NCBI RefSeq assembly: GCF_024623325.1
Contig: NZ_JANJZD010000003.1
Coordinates: 1 to 64,000, forward strand
Length of the DNA stretch: 64,000 nt
Source of the DNA: Acetatifactor muris
GTDB taxonomy: Bacteria > Bacillota > Clostridia > Lachnospirales > Lachnospiraceae
Direction: 5' to 3'
A model generated the notes under the pieces. That model had not been told where the DNA came from. It did no database searches and saw only the letters and a program-made list of their open reading frames with translations. Each line of letters opens with the position of its first letter. Within the stretch, counting starts at the first letter, position 1. This document shows, one piece after another, positions 53,954 through 62,597 of the stretch. The position numbers and the translations under genes were made by a program.

Positions 53954-55644
53954 CAGCTTACCCTTCCTCCTGTCCGTGAAAGATCTTCTACCGAATATAC
54001 GGCGTCAGCAACCCGCATTGTAGACTGCCTGTGGGACACCAGCAGCACCGTTTTCCCATCCCGCTCTTCCCGCAGGGATTTCAGTATGACCGCCTCATTT
54101 AAGCTGTCCAGGTTGCTGGTCGGCTCATCAAGGAGCAGGAAGGGCGCATCATGCAGGAATGCCCTTGCCAGCCCCAGCCGCTGCCTCTCGCCGCCGGAGA
54201 GCGTATCCCCAAGCTCCCCCACAGGCGTATCATACCCCTGTGGCAGCCCCATGATAAAATCATGGATGGAGGCTTTCCGGCAGGCAGCTTCTATTTCAGC
54301 ATCCGTTGCATCCAGCTTCGCAATACGCAGATTGCTCCTTATGCTGTCATGAAACAGATGGGTTTCCTGTGTCATGAAACTTTCCATATTCCTTAAATCC
54401 GCCGTGTTGATTCTGGAAATATCCCTGCCGGAAATCTCCACACTGCCGTTCCCCGCATCCCAGAACCGCATAAACAGCTTCAACAGCGTGGATTTCCCGC
54501 TTCCGCTTTTTCCGACAATCCCGATGACCTGCCCCCTGGGGATTTCCAAAGACACACCCTCAAGGATGCTTTCAGCCCCATAGGAAAAGCTGACATTTTT
54601 TGCGGCGGCACCCTCAAAAGCTGTTTTTTCCCGGCCTGCCACCTCCAGCACGGCGGGAATTTCGTCTAAAATGTCCAGCACACGGTTACCCGCTGCGAAA
54701 GTGTTCTGCAGCGTACTTCCCAGATTTGCAAGCGCCACAGCAGGGCCAAAAGAGGAAAACAGGGCAATGACCGGAACGAGTACCCCGGCAAAATCCACTT
54801 TTCCGCTTTGATACAGCATTGCAGATACAAGCAGCATACATAAATCAAATAGAAGGATTGCTGTATTCGTGACCGCCATATTCCTCCCTGCGGTACGCTT
54901 CATCCGTTTCTCAGTTTCCGAAAGGGCGTCTGTCCTGTCATTCATCTGTATCAGGCGCTCCCTGCCCCGGCTGTACTGTATTGTTTCGGAAAGCCCCCGC
55001 AGGCTGTCAAGCACGAACCCGCTTAAATCCCCGGAACCGGTACGGAACTCCGCAGCGGCATCTGCCGCTGTCCGTCCGCTGCCGCTCAATCTTGATGTAA
55101 TGAGGGGTATGATAATCCCCACTGCCAGATATGCCAGAAGCGCCAGGATTCCCATCGCAGGGTGGAAGGAACCGATAAACAGGCACATAACGGCAGTATA
55201 GAAAAATGCGATTGCCGCAGGGGAAATGGTGTGCGCATAGAAAACCTCCAGCAGCTCGATATCCGAGGTAATGACCGAGATCAGGTCCCCTTTGTCCCTG
55301 CCCTCCAGCTTTGCCGGGCAGAGTTTCCGCAGTGCGAGGAACACCTGATCCCGGATCAGCGCCAGCAGCTTAAACGCAATAAAATGGTTGCAGGACTGCT
55401 CCGCATAACGCAGGACTGCCCTGAGTACTGCAAACAGGACTACACTGGCAAACATGGCTTTCAGCCCCAGAGGCGTATCAAAGCCGAGCAGCCCAAGCAC
55501 GGCGTAACTGCCAAAGATCGTGATGAACGATGCGCACAAATGGCCTGCCAGCCCCATGACCACCGCCAAAACCATAAATCCCACAAGGGGCTTCACAAGG
55601 CCGATCAGCCTTGCCATAACCGAAAATCCACTTCTTCTTTTCAT
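53953..55644 (-). CDS. ABC transporter ATP-binding/permease, CydC-like
   Basis: 563 residues. Six membrane segments (about 15-290), then a full nucleotide-binding domain: IVGKSGSGKSTLLKLF (Walker A), ELGDTLSGGERQRLGLARAF (signature), LLLDEPTSNLD (Walker B) and VSHRQS. It is half of a heterodimeric exporter with the 616-residue protein, whose end it overlaps (ATGA). CydCD types export thiols or heme-related compounds, but no cytochrome bd genes are near, so a metal/heme role is more likely from context with the DtxR regulator. Confidence 0.85.
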   Translation of the reverse strand: MKRRSGFSVMARLIGLVKPLVGFMVLAVVMGLAGHLCASFITIFGSYAVLGLLGFDTPLGLKAMFASVVLFAVLRAVLRYAEQSCNHFIAFKLLALIRDQVFLALRKLCPAKLEGRDKGDLISVITSDIELLEVFYAHTISPAAIAFFYTAVMCLFIGSFHPAMGILALLAYLAVGIIIPLITSRLSGSGRTAADAAAEFRTGSGDLSGFVLDSLRGLSETIQYSRGRERLIQMNDRTDALSETEKRMKRTAGRNMAVTNTAILLFDLCMLLVSAMLYQSGKVDFAGVLVPVIALFSSFGPAVALANLGSTLQNTFAAGNRVLDILDEIPAVLEVAGREKTAFEGAAAKNVSFSYGAESILEGVSLEIPRGQVIGIVGKSGSGKSTLLKLFMRFWDAGNGSVEISGRDISRINTADLRNMESFMTQETHLFHDSIRSNLRIAKLDATDAEIEAACRKASIHDFIMGLPQGYDTPVGELGDTLSGGERQRLGLARAFLHDAPFLLLDEPTSNLDSLNEAVILKSLREERDGKTVLLVSHRQSTMRVADAVYSVEDLSRTGGRVS

Positions 55645-57491
55645 CCGGCCGCACCATCCTTTCTTCTGTCCCGGTCTTCTACACCAGCAGAATGGCCATC
55701 CAGGTATACCCTTGGGGAATTCCCGTAATTTTCAAGGCTCTGCTGTGTATCCCACAGCTTTGCATAAACGCCGCCTCCTGCCAGCAGTTCTTCATGGCTG
55801 CCGCTTTCCGCCACATTCCCTTTGTCCATCACATAGATGTTGTCTGAAACCGTCACACTGGCAAGACGGTGGGAAATGAGAATCACCGTTTTCTGCCCGG
55901 CCAATGCATGGATTTCCCGCATAATGTCGTTCTCGCTCTCCACATCAATATTGGAGGTGGCTTCATCAAAAATATACACCGGGCTGTCATGTAAGAGCGC
56001 CCTTGCCAGCGCAAGCCTCTGGCGCTGCCCGCCTGACAGGTTCGAGGCTTTTTCCGTAAGGAGCGTCCCAAGCCCGCCCCCGGATTTCAGAAATCCCGCC
56101 AGGTTCACCCGATTAAGGATCTCCCAAAGCTCCTGGTCAGAGGCATCCGGCTTTCCCATCAGAAGGTTCTCCTTCACGGTGCCCTTGAACAGATAGCTTT
56201 GGTTGCTGACATAGGTGATGTTTTTCATAAGCTCCGTTTCCCTTATATCTGAAAGTTCTTTGTCTCCGATTTTCACCGAGCCGCCATAGCCGCGGCCCCT
56301 CCCCATAAGGACTGCTGCCATGGTGGATTTTCCACAGCCGCTCTCCCCGACAATGGAAACAAATCCCCCTTTCGGGAACTGCATGGAGATCCCATGCAGG
56401 ATTTCCCTTCCTCCGCAGGAGGAATTATCTTCATTAAAGGAATTCCCTCCATCGGAGGAATTTTCACCATAGGAAAAGCGCAGCCCGGTACAGACAATTT
56501 TACAGTCCTGCGGAAAGCTCCCTGTTTTCTCTTCTGCTTCGGGAAGATCCAGCAGGCGGAAGATCTTATCACTTGCCGCCATGCCGTTCATCGCAACATG
56601 AAAGAAGCTGCCAAGCTGCCGCATAGGGATGAAGAAATCCGCCGAGAGCAGGATAACCAAAAGACACCCTGAAAGGGTCACATTCCCTGCACGGAACTGC
56701 GTTGCCGCCATAATCACCCCTAATGCCGCACCCCCATAGGCAATCAGGTCCATGACCGTGATCGAATTAAGCTGCATTGTCAGGACTTTCATGGTTATTC
56801 TACGGAACTTTTCCGCCTCGCGGTTCATCTCCTCATTCTTAAAACTGTCAGACTGGTAAATTTTCAGTGTCGTAAGCCCCTGCAGGTTTTCCAGGAAGGT
56901 ATCTCCCAAAGCCGTGTACTGCCCCCAATATTTTGACAGCAGCTTTTTTGCCCATGTCTGCACCGCCGCAATCGATACAGGTATCAGAGGCACACATACA
57001 AACAGTACAACAGCGGACGGCACATTGACAAAGCACAAACAGGAAAACAATGTAAGCGGGGCAAGCATTGCATAAAAAAACTGCGGGAGATATGCCCCGA
57101 AATAGGTTTCGAGCTGCTCCACGCCCTCCACCGCTACCTGTACCACTTCCGATGTTTTCACCTGCTCATTGTAAGAAGCGCCCAGCCGCAGAAGTTTTTC
57201 GTATATTTTTTCACGCAGTGTTTTTTTAACCGTTTTGGATGAGAGATATCCCATACGGCTTGAAAGAAGTGTGCAGTTATAACGGACCATAACTGCCGCC
57301 GCTGCTATAGCCGCCGTAAGGAACCCGTTGTTTTTATCTGCCGTTTTATGGAAAAGAGAAGCAAGCAGGCCTGTCACCGCCGTCATCATGACAATATTCG
57401 CCGCAAGGGAACACCACTGTGCCGCCACATTCCCTGCTATGTACTTTTTGCTTTCGCTGACTGTCCCGATCAGCCTTTTATTGATCATCAT
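55641..57491 (-). CDS. ABC transporter ATP-binding/permease, CydD-like
   Basis: 616 residues. Six membrane segments precede the ATPase domain: IVGESGCGKSTMAAVLMG, KASNLSGGQRQRLALARAL, VYIFDEATSNIDVE and ISHRLA. Between the first NBD strand (CTGLRFSYG) and EILHGISMQF is an unusual Asn/Ser/Gly insertion (ENSSDGGNSFNEDNSSCGG), encoded by imperfect repeats of GGAGGAATT (about 56410-56470). GGAGG precedes ATG 57491. The gene heads the four-gene exporter/YbaN operon. Confidence 0.85.
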   Translation of the reverse strand: MMINKRLIGTVSESKKYIAGNVAAQWCSLAANIVMMTAVTGLLASLFHKTADKNNGFLTAAIAAAAVMVRYNCTLLSSRMGYLSSKTVKKTLREKIYEKLLRLGASYNEQVKTSEVVQVAVEGVEQLETYFGAYLPQFFYAMLAPLTLFSCLCFVNVPSAVVLFVCVPLIPVSIAAVQTWAKKLLSKYWGQYTALGDTFLENLQGLTTLKIYQSDSFKNEEMNREAEKFRRITMKVLTMQLNSITVMDLIAYGGAALGVIMAATQFRAGNVTLSGCLLVILLSADFFIPMRQLGSFFHVAMNGMAASDKIFRLLDLPEAEEKTGSFPQDCKIVCTGLRFSYGENSSDGGNSFNEDNSSCGGREILHGISMQFPKGGFVSIVGESGCGKSTMAAVLMGRGRGYGGSVKIGDKELSDIRETELMKNITYVSNQSYLFKGTVKENLLMGKPDASDQELWEILNRVNLAGFLKSGGGLGTLLTEKASNLSGGQRQRLALARALLHDSPVYIFDEATSNIDVESENDIMREIHALAGQKTVILISHRLASVTVSDNIYVMDKGNVAESGSHEELLAGGGVYAKLWDTQQSLENYGNSPRVYLDGHSAGVEDRDRRKDGAAG

Positions 57492-57510
57492 AAATTTACC
57501 TCCGCAATCG

Positions 57511-57624
57511 TCATTTTATAGGCAGCGCTTTCTCCATTCCAGCCGTCTGTGCCTTTTTCCTTATGTCCTCCGATTTATCCCATTTCAAGGGGGCCGCTTT
57601 CCGGATGCAGATCCCTTTTCCAGG
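57511..57624 (-). pseudogene. Possible C-terminal gene remnant upstream of the exporter
   Basis: A 37-codon open stretch ends at TGA 57511-57513 and reads PLKWDKSEDIRKKAQTAGME before KALPIK. Its composition and the small gap to the next ribosome site look like the tail of a real gene, but no start or domain is visible. The remaining intergenic sequence to 57760 shows nothing else. Confidence 0.3.
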
Positions 57625-57760
57625 TTAAGGCATTCTGTGTTTCTGTTTACAGGCGCATCTGCGTACATTGACTTTTCAACAACGCTTCTATATCTATCCA
57701 TCCTCAGGACGGGCATCAATTATTATCAGATAATAAGCTGCCACTAATCCGGCCAATCGC

Positions 57761-58243
57761 TTGAAAAATTACATCTGTCACAAATCTGAAGAATCCATTG
57801 AAGATTATCTCGAAACAATCCTCATCCCAAACAGGCGTCTTCCCGCCGTCCGTTCCATTGACGTGGCAAATGAGCTGAATTTCTCAAAACCCAGCGTAAG
57901 CGTTGCCATGAAAAACCTGAAAGCACACAGGTACATCACCGTGTCAGAGGAAGGGTATATTCTCCTGACAAACGAGGGACGGGAACTGGCTGAGAATATC
58001 TATGAACGCCATACCCTGCTAACGGACTGGCTGGTCCATCTGGGGGTCGATCCACAAATTGCCGCCAGCGATGCCTGCAAAATGGAACATGACATTACAC
58101 CGGAAAGCTACGAAGCCATGAAAAAATGTATCCTGTCCCTCTTGAAAACCGACAAGCCCGGAGCAAATAATCACATGCCGCAGGCCATCCCTTCTATGCC
58201 TACTGTTATCTTCACCATAAAACGCCCTCCTTTTCTTTCCTGA
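57761..58243 (+). CDS. DtxR/MntR-family regulator with aberrant C-terminus
   Basis: 160 residues. The N-terminal winged helix (SIEDYLETILIP, VRSIDVANELNFSKPSVSVAM, GYILLTNEGRELA) and the dimerisation helix with ACKMEHDITPESYEAMKK carry the metal-ligand pattern of DtxR-type repressors. The start is TTG 57761, the only available codon, with no ribosome site. After KKCILSLLKTDKPGANN (about 137) the frame runs on through sequence antisense to a heavy-metal-domain remnant (HMPQAIPSMP...), so the natural end is probably lost. No C-terminal SH3 domain. Confidence 0.8.
   Translation: MKNYICHKSEESIEDYLETILIPNRRLPAVRSIDVANELNFSKPSVSVAMKNLKAHRYITVSEEGYILLTNEGRELAENIYERHTLLTDWLVHLGVDPQIAASDACKMEHDITPESYEAMKKCILSLLKTDKPGANNHMPQAIPSMPTVIFTIKRPPFLS
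58171..58218 (-). pseudogene. Truncated heavy-metal-associated (HMA) domain gene
   Basis: ATG 58218 has AAAGGAGGG 6 nt upstream and encodes MVKITVGIEGMACGM before TGA. GMxCxxC is the metal-binding loop of HMA copper/heavy-metal chaperones; the reading frame is cut just before the second Cys, where a recombination joined it to the DtxR-type gene. A complete protein would be 65-100 residues. The gene keeps a promoter and operators (58243-58310). Confidence 0.65.
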
Positions 58244-58310
58244 TTATAGTTAGCAAAAACTAACCTATATCTCTAAAAAATGCGGCTCCTCTGTGTTAGT
58301 AGCCGCTAAC
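58243..58310 (-). promoter_or_regulatory. Promoter with two DtxR-like operators
   Basis: Minus-strand TATAAT at 58248-58243 precedes the HMA remnant. GTTAG-6-CTAAC palindromes lie at 58249-58264 and 58295-58310, centres 46 bp apart. The first, with its flanks (ATAGTTAG and CTAACCTAT), resembles the DtxR consensus TTAGGTTAG/CTAACCTAA. This placement over the promoter suggests metal-dependent repression by the adjacent regulator. Confidence 0.6.
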
Positions 58311-58589
58311 TCAATTTTAAGTATACCTCTTACTCCTTGCTTTTGTCAATAGGATGAAAAATGATTTGCAGAATTTTCAGACTCTGACCACAACCTTATC
58401 ACAGTCCTGTCACAATACGCTGCTTATAGAAAAACAGCCCACTCAACATAAAAATTGAGTTGATAATCCGTGCTTCCAGAGTTAATATGCACCACTCGGT
58501 ATGTCCGGCACTCCTGTATGAAAGATGTCGCGAGGTGTATATCTGAGCTTAATAGCATAGTCGTCCGGTGTTCGTATTTCTCAAAAAGA
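58311..58589. other. Intergenic stretch, nothing identified
   Basis: AT-rich sequence between the operators and the DUF1266 gene. It has an ACTCAA/TTGAGT inverted repeat around 58440-58460 and a minus-strand open stretch of about 55 codons that overlaps the end of the next gene; I see no reason to call it a gene. Confidence 0.5.
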
Positions 58590-59681
58590 TTATATTGTAA
58601 AGCCGATTTTTCTTTTTGCAGGCCAGGGGCAGTCACGCCATTGTCCGTTATCCTGCTCTGCTTTTCCGGTCAACAGATCTGCAGCGGCATCTGCAAGATA
58701 GCCCAGGTAACTTCCCGCGGAGCTGTCACCACACAGCAATTTCCACATCAGACCGCCAAAAAGATAAGACCGGGCAAACTCACGCCAACTATGCAGTTCC
58801 TCCACAACCTTCTGTGAGAGCTCCCACAGAATACCAACAGCCTCGCTTTCTGTGATCCAGCCCAGATAGCATCCCCAACGTGTCAGCATCGCCGCCCGGC
58901 CGACATCCCACCCAGCCATAAAGCCGGGAGCATACTGACTTCTATACCGCTGTGCAAATCTCCATGCCCGTCTGGCAGACTCACGATCCTCCTCGTCCAT
59001 CGTTTCGTCCATCATCTCCTCCGGCGAAGATGCCTGGCTATAAAGCTGATACCTCAGGGTATATCCCTCCTGCGCCAGATAACGGATCATGTCCAGCAAA
59101 CTGCTCCGGCCGTCTATCCCCCAGGAACGGCGTACAAGGGACACTATCTTCTGTTCCATAACGGGGATATGTTCCTCCACATCCATACGATCCAGATTGT
59201 GGCTGTTAAGAGTCGACAAAATACCAGACAGCAGGATGCCAAAGCGCTCCCATTTTACATCGTCTCTTTGGTATGGGACCGCTTCCGGCTCAGGCATGGA
59301 CGCAAGCCGGGCCATTGCTTCTTCCAAAGCGGCACAGAGGTTTTCTTCCAGTTCCAAATTGAACGGAAGTTCTTCCTCATCGTCAGTCTCTTCCATTTCC
59401 AGCGTTTCCAGAGCCGCCGCAAGCACGCCCATATCTTCTCCGAAAAGATGCTCCATACTGTCCGGCCCAAACATCTGTCCAAGAATTTCTACCTGACGTT
59501 GCGTATTGGCGGAAATCTGTTCTTCCACTTCGGCGGCAGATACAGATGCGCTTTGTTCAGAGCCGGGAACTTCGATTTCATTGATTCGTTCCTCATTTTT
59601 TTCCATGGTTTCTTTCACAGAATCCAGTGCCTGCTCTTTTGCCTGCTGTGCCCGTTTCATAATCTCGTTTATATCGAACAT
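58590..59681 (-). CDS. DUF1266-domain protein
   Basis: 363 residues from ATG 59681 (GGAGGAG 5 nt upstream). Residues 1-60 are a Glu/Gln-rich coiled coil, 60-190 are acidic helical, and 215-360 have the DUF1266 pattern: SARRAWRFAQRYRSQYAPGF, WDVGRAAMLTRWGCYLGWI, ESEAVGILWELSQKV, FARSYLFGGLMWKLL. Family function is unknown; E. coli YbeR/YbeU are relatives. It overlaps none but follows the 161-residue gene by 49 nt, with TetR upstream. Confidence 0.75.
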   Translation of the reverse strand: MFDINEIMKRAQQAKEQALDSVKETMEKNEERINEIEVPGSEQSASVSAAEVEEQISANTQRQVEILGQMFGPDSMEHLFGEDMGVLAAALETLEMEETDDEEELPFNLELEENLCAALEEAMARLASMPEPEAVPYQRDDVKWERFGILLSGILSTLNSHNLDRMDVEEHIPVMEQKIVSLVRRSWGIDGRSSLLDMIRYLAQEGYTLRYQLYSQASSPEEMMDETMDEEDRESARRAWRFAQRYRSQYAPGFMAGWDVGRAAMLTRWGCYLGWITESEAVGILWELSQKVVEELHSWREFARSYLFGGLMWKLLCGDSSAGSYLGYLADAAADLLTGKAEQDNGQWRDCPWPAKRKIGFTI

Positions 59682-59730
59682 TTTTACTCCTCCTTGTCCG
59701 CTCCTATTTCTCCAACAGGTATCTTTTACC

Positions 59731-60216
59731 TCACTTTGTTGCAAAGCGGTTCACAAAGAAATCGGTAAAAGCGGCCAGCTCATCATCCTGTGATACATAA
59801 ACATACAGCCTTTCATCTTCCAGCCAGTCATAGGCATTGATGCCAATGTACCCTTTTTTATCCGGATAAATGATGAAAGCATCGGCAGGGTACTTGCTGC
59901 GATAGGCTTTCAAAATTTCGGAGCGGCGATAGTAAGCAGGATCGCCGCAGCCAGAAAGATCGGGCACTGTGGGAACCACCACAATGGTCAGGTCGGCTTC
60001 GTTCCAGCCCACAATCAGATTGCCAATTTTGGTTTTGCTTCCATGGACAAATCCATAGTTGAAACGGCCCACATCCTCGGTATATCCGAAAATCAGCCTG
60101 TATTTGTCCCCATCATCAACGGCCTGGTTAAATAGAACCCGCATTTTCTTTGCATTTGCATTGCTCTTTTCCATGTCAATTTCGGGCCCCTTAAATAACT
60201 TACTGAAAAATCCCAT
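59731..60216 (-). CDS. Uncharacterised 161-residue protein of the DUF1266 pair
   Basis: Starts at ATG 60216 with TAGGAGG 6-9 nt upstream; an outer frame to 60366 is not supported. MGFFSKLFKGPEIDMEKSNA is followed by alternating strands (YRLIFGYTEDVGRF, KIGNLIVGWNEADLTIVVVP) and ends WLEDERLYVYVSQDDELAA. It has no signal peptide or membrane segment. It resembles small acidic proteins found next to DUF1266 genes; no function can be assigned. Confidence 0.7.
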   Translation of the reverse strand: MGFFSKLFKGPEIDMEKSNANAKKMRVLFNQAVDDGDKYRLIFGYTEDVGRFNYGFVHGSKTKIGNLIVGWNEADLTIVVVPTVPDLSGCGDPAYYRRSEILKAYRSKYPADAFIIYPDKKGYIGINAYDWLEDERLYVYVSQDDELAAFTDFFVNRFATK

Positions 60217-60369
60217 ATTTTTTCCTCCTAAACTTAAGTCGTTTCGCGACGGCACTAAAGGGTAAAATAAGAACAAGTATTTAAGTTTGTTTTTATTCTG
60301 TTCAAAAGGAAATCCGCCTGAACATAAGGCCAAAACTGATATTCGGACGGATTTTCTCATTCCCATTAC

Positions 60370-60990
60370 TCAGGATGCAGGCGCTGTCTTTAATTTCTCC
60401 AGAGCATCCACAATCGCGTTTATTTGAAAGTCAACTGTTTCATCGGCAGCTTCGGGAACAAAAAAAGGCAATGTATCAGGGATCGCCCTGCGTACCACCA
60501 TCACTGCCAGACTCAAATTCGTAAATAAATTGATCCTTGCCGCGTCTGCCTTTATACCAAAGCTTTCTAAAATTTCTCCAAAAAGGCGGCGCTGTTTTTG
60601 ACGGAACATTTGATAGCTTTCCTTTGACAGACGTTTGAAAATAAGCTGCTGTTCTTCAATTGTTAAAACAGCAATGCCATTTTTCTCTCCGTAACAACAG
60701 GCATAGAGAAATTGTTTCACGGCATTACGCCAGCTTAAAGCAGGATCAGCCATCAGCCTTTGCACCTGCTCAATAATTTTAGGCTGTTGTAAGTACAGCG
60801 TTTCAACGATCAAATCTTCTTTCGTCGCAAAAAAAGAGTAAAAGAACGTTCGTGAAATACCGACTTTTTTATATATCTGCTCCACAGTAGTATGCTGTAT
60901 CCCTTGTTTTGCCATCAGTTCAAGGCCAACTGTAACAAGTTCCGTTTTGATGCGCTCTCTATCGTCCTCAGAATAAGCTACCTTTGGCAT
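60370..60990 (-). CDS. TetR/AcrR-family regulator
   Basis: 206 residues. Helix-turn-helix at about 25-55: GIQHTTVEQIYKKVGISRTFFYSFFATKEDL in pieces. The ligand domain (60-200) shows a Cys pair (YACCYGEKNG) and NLSLAVMVVRRAI. AAGGAGG precedes ATG 60990. It lies 153 nt upstream of the 161-residue and DUF1266 genes on the same strand and may control them; a terminator-like hairpin in the gap argues for separate units. Confidence 0.88.
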   Translation of the reverse strand: MPKVAYSEDDRERIKTELVTVGLELMAKQGIQHTTVEQIYKKVGISRTFFYSFFATKEDLIVETLYLQQPKIIEQVQRLMADPALSWRNAVKQFLYACCYGEKNGIAVLTIEEQQLIFKRLSKESYQMFRQKQRRLFGEILESFGIKADAARINLFTNLSLAVMVVRRAIPDTLPFFVPEAADETVDFQINAIVDALEKLKTAPAS

Positions 60991-61127
60991 CCCCTCACCT
61001 CCTTCCCGAAGAATAAAAACAAACTCTGAAACTTATCTTTATTTTAGCACATCCAGACAGCATAATGCAAGAGTGAATTATGGGCAAGATGATGTAAAAG
61101 GATTTTGACACCATTTTTCATCCATAG

Positions 61128-61520
61128 GCAGGCTCCGTTGCACTTCTGTTCGGCATAAGCCATGAACAGCAGGTTGCCATAGTCAAGGCTATGCCAGAAT
61201 CCGAAGCGCTGCATCCTCATTACCAGTTTGCCCCCGGACGTCTGTATGAGATGATGCTGAAGCAAATCGCTCCCTATACCGTTAAAGGGGTCATCTGGTA
61301 CCAGGGCGAGTCGAACGACATAAATGCAGAGGTTTACGATGTGATTCTCTCCTCCATGATTCAGTGCTGGCGCGATTTATGGGAATATCAGCTGCCTTTT
61401 TATATCGTACAGCTGCCGGAACTTGAACAGTGGCTGGCTCTGTCCGGCAAAAATTATCCACTGATCAGACAGATGCAGGAAAAAGTCACCGATACTGTAA
61501 AGGATACCTATCTGATTTAA
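61128..61520 (+). pseudogene. Sialate O-acetylesterase fragment
   Basis: Open from after a stop at 61125 to TAA 61518-61520. YEMMLKQIAPYTVKGVIWYQ then GESND matches the SASA/esterase core (WYQGESN), and QLPFYIVQLPELEQW follows. The N-terminal Ser motif GQSNM and the C-terminal Asp/His are both absent, so it cannot be active. It is a remnant of a 450-600 residue glycan esterase. The antisense 61044-61265 frame is a shadow. Confidence 0.7.
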
Positions 61521-61639
61521 CCGTGTTGGCGGAGATTTTCTCTCCGCCGTCCTCCAGAAGCTTCCTGACCAGCTCTTCCACCGCCATCCTCCGAATCTGT
61601 TTCGGAGCCACATTGGAAAACCTCTTTTCCAAATCCCCA

Positions 61640-61668
61640 TTGTCATAACGGCCGGAATCATTTATAAT
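61640..61668 (+). promoter_or_regulatory. Promoter of the DegV-family gene
   Basis: TTGTCA (61640-61645), 17-nt spacer, TATAAT (61663-61668), about 50 nt before the start codon. Confidence 0.7.
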
Positions 61669-61720
61669 GAAAAGGAATCTGAGGAAAATTCCTTTAAAAC
61701 CAGAGAGGAAAGGAAAATTT

Positions 61721-62551
61721 ATGAATGAATTTATGCTTTTTGCCGACGGCGACATTGACGTGCCGGCCGCATGGCAAAACGAAGTAACTATACTTCCACA
61801 GTATTACTATTTTGAGGAAGACATGATATACGGAGACGAACAGGTTCTGCCCAGGGAAGAATTCTTTGAGCGGCTCGGCAGACAGAGGGCTTATACCGCA
61901 GGCGTCAATCCCGCTTTGGTCCGCACTCGCTTCGAAGAAGTTCTGCGGGAGGGAAAGGATATCTTATGTATCGCGGTTTCTTCCGGATTAAGCGGCTCCT
62001 ACAATACTATCTGTATGGTGGCCGACGCTTTGAGAGAAGAATATCCCGAGCGGGCCATCGAGGTCATCGACTCCCTGAGTGCCACATTGGGAGCCGGGCT
62101 TCTGTGCATCGATGCCCTGGAAATGAAAAAAGAAGGAAAAACCCTCCGTGAAACCGCCGCGGAAGTCAGAAGAAGACTGCATCTGATCGACGTCTATTTT
62201 GTGGTGGACGATTTCAAATATCTGGTGCAGGGAGGACGTGTCTCTCCGGCAGTGGGTAAGATTGGAGATATACTGGATATCAAAGTGACTCTGACCATAA
62301 AGGACGGGCATATTGAGCCCTACAGGAAAAATCGCGGCATCAACACAACCCTGCGGAACATAAAGCAAATTTCAGAGTCCCGGAAAACGGCAAGGCTGGG
62401 TGTCATTTATGTAGGTAACCAGGCAATGTTCGAGAAATGCAAGTCTCTCGTGAAGAGCGACTGCGAGGCCTCTCTGAACCTGATTGTGGCTTCTCATGTG
62501 GGTCCCAACACCACCGGTATCGCCATAGAATGGGCAGAGGAAAACAACTGA
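61721..62551 (+). CDS. DegV-family fatty-acid-binding protein
   Basis: 276 residues from ATG 61721 (AGGAAAGG upstream). SSGLSGSYNTICMVAD is the DegV Ser-rich ligand motif; VIDSLSATLGAGLL and VDDFKYLVQGGRVS follow. DegV/FakB proteins bind fatty acids for phosphorylation by FakA kinases. The longer frame from 61667 would overlap the promoter. A terminator follows. It stands alone; no fakA is close. Confidence 0.85.
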   Translation: MNEFMLFADGDIDVPAAWQNEVTILPQYYYFEEDMIYGDEQVLPREEFFERLGRQRAYTAGVNPALVRTRFEEVLREGKDILCIAVSSGLSGSYNTICMVADALREEYPERAIEVIDSLSATLGAGLLCIDALEMKKEGKTLRETAAEVRRRLHLIDVYFVVDDFKYLVQGGRVSPAVGKIGDILDIKVTLTIKDGHIEPYRKNRGINTTLRNIKQISESRKTARLGVIYVGNQAMFEKCKSLVKSDCEASLNLIVASHVGPNTTGIAIEWAEENN

Positions 62552-62560
62552 CATGTAAAT

Positions 62561-62597
62561 AGCTGACGCTTTGTCACAGACAGCGTCAGCTCTTTTT
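62561..62597 (+). terminator. Terminator after the DegV gene
   Basis: AGCTGACGCT (62561-62570) pairs with AGCGTCAGCT (62582-62591) across an 11-nt loop, then CTTTTT. It is close to symmetric and could also end minus-strand transcripts. Confidence 0.85.

Noticed and set aside
58424-58636. Minus-strand frame of 70 codons after the DUF1266 gene
   Set aside because: It overlaps the DUF1266 coding end in another frame and has no ribosome site or recognisable motif.
61486-61755. Minus-strand frame overlapping the DegV start (contains KQIRRMAVEELVRKLLEDGG)
   Set aside because: It runs through the DegV promoter and start region, has no ribosome site and no domain; the helical look is suggestive but insufficient.
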